A DNA stretch of 64,000 nucleotides, from the NCBI RefSeq assembly GCF_947489755.1, contig NZ_CANLFB010000010.1:62001-126000 (forward strand). Reading direction: 5' to 3'. Source of the stretch: an uncultured Psychromonas sp. (GTDB lineage: Bacteria > Pseudomonadota > Gammaproteobacteria > Enterobacterales > Psychromonadaceae). Both the position numbers and the translations under genes were made by a program. The notes below the pieces were generated by a model. It made no database searches, was not told where the DNA came from, and saw only the letters and a list, made by a program, of their open reading frames with translations. Shown piece by piece: positions 63,990 to 64,000 of this stretch; the first letter of the stretch is position 1; every line of letters begins with the position of its first letter.

Positions 63990-64000
63990 ACGCTATGAGC

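Noticed and set aside
1-64000. tRNA, rRNA, CRISPR array, insertion sequence or prophage
   Set aside because: Reading the intergenic gaps by eye showed no cloverleaf-type repeats, spaced direct repeats, transposase or integrase frames.

Overview
The window is an AT-rich chromosomal segment of a marine-type gammaproteobacterium. Several gene orders match enterobacteria and vibrios: mdh beside argR, raiA next to tyrA-aroF, and gloB / yafS-like / rnhA / dnaQ. The AT-rich coding, the two tandem glgC copies of the 'GGEGSRL' type, the XrtA/PrsK/PrsR exopolysaccharide locus and the sulfotransferase suggest a cold or marine lineage close to Psychromonas and relatives. The genus is an inference from gene content, not a proven identification.

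Layout. 1-4.9 kb: the 3' half of rsmC, then a glycogen cluster (glgC1, glgC2, an intervening hairpin terminator, glgA). 4.9-10.2 kb: siroheme synthase cysG, a CBS-domain protein, mdh, an arginine-type periplasmic binding protein, divergent argR with a possible ARG box, and an orphan type IV pilin. 10.3-17.8 kb: lytic transglycosylase slt and the peptide/microcin C importer yejABEF. 17.8-20.9 kb: raiA behind a good CRP-like site, then aroF-tyrA on the other strand with pheA absent from between them.

21-56 kb is a roughly 35-kb exopolysaccharide locus of the exosortase A (XrtA/PEP-CTERM) type. On its right is a regulatory and export block read leftward: sensor kinase PrsK, outer-membrane export lipoprotein, Wzz-like chain-length protein, a degenerate BY-kinase-like ATPase, a beta-barrel protein, sigma-54 regulator PrsR and TPR lipoprotein PrsT. 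To the left are assembly genes: WecG/TagA glycosyltransferase, sulfotransferase, Wzx-type flippase, Wzy/O-antigen-ligase-type polymerase, five family-4-type glycosyltransferases, three deacetylase or deacetylase-like proteins, a CapA-like protein, a PaaK/CapK-like adenylate-forming enzyme, a beta-helix protein, an exosortase-EpsI fusion, a heparinase-II/III-type lyase and a CelD/FemAB-like acyltransferase. Together they predict a Wzx/Wzy-dependent, sulfated and possibly deacetylated polymer, controlled by PrsK-PrsR. No PEP-CTERM substrate and no initiating polyprenyl-phosphate sugar transferase are encoded in the window.

56-64 kb: a cytoplasmic PAS-PAS chemoreceptor resembling the biofilm-dispersal protein BdlA lies directly behind prsK, followed by housekeeping genes mltD, gloB, a yafS-like methyltransferase, rnhA, dnaQ and a membrane-anchored gammaproteobacterial protein of unknown function. 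I found no tRNA, rRNA, CRISPR array, insertion sequence or phage gene.
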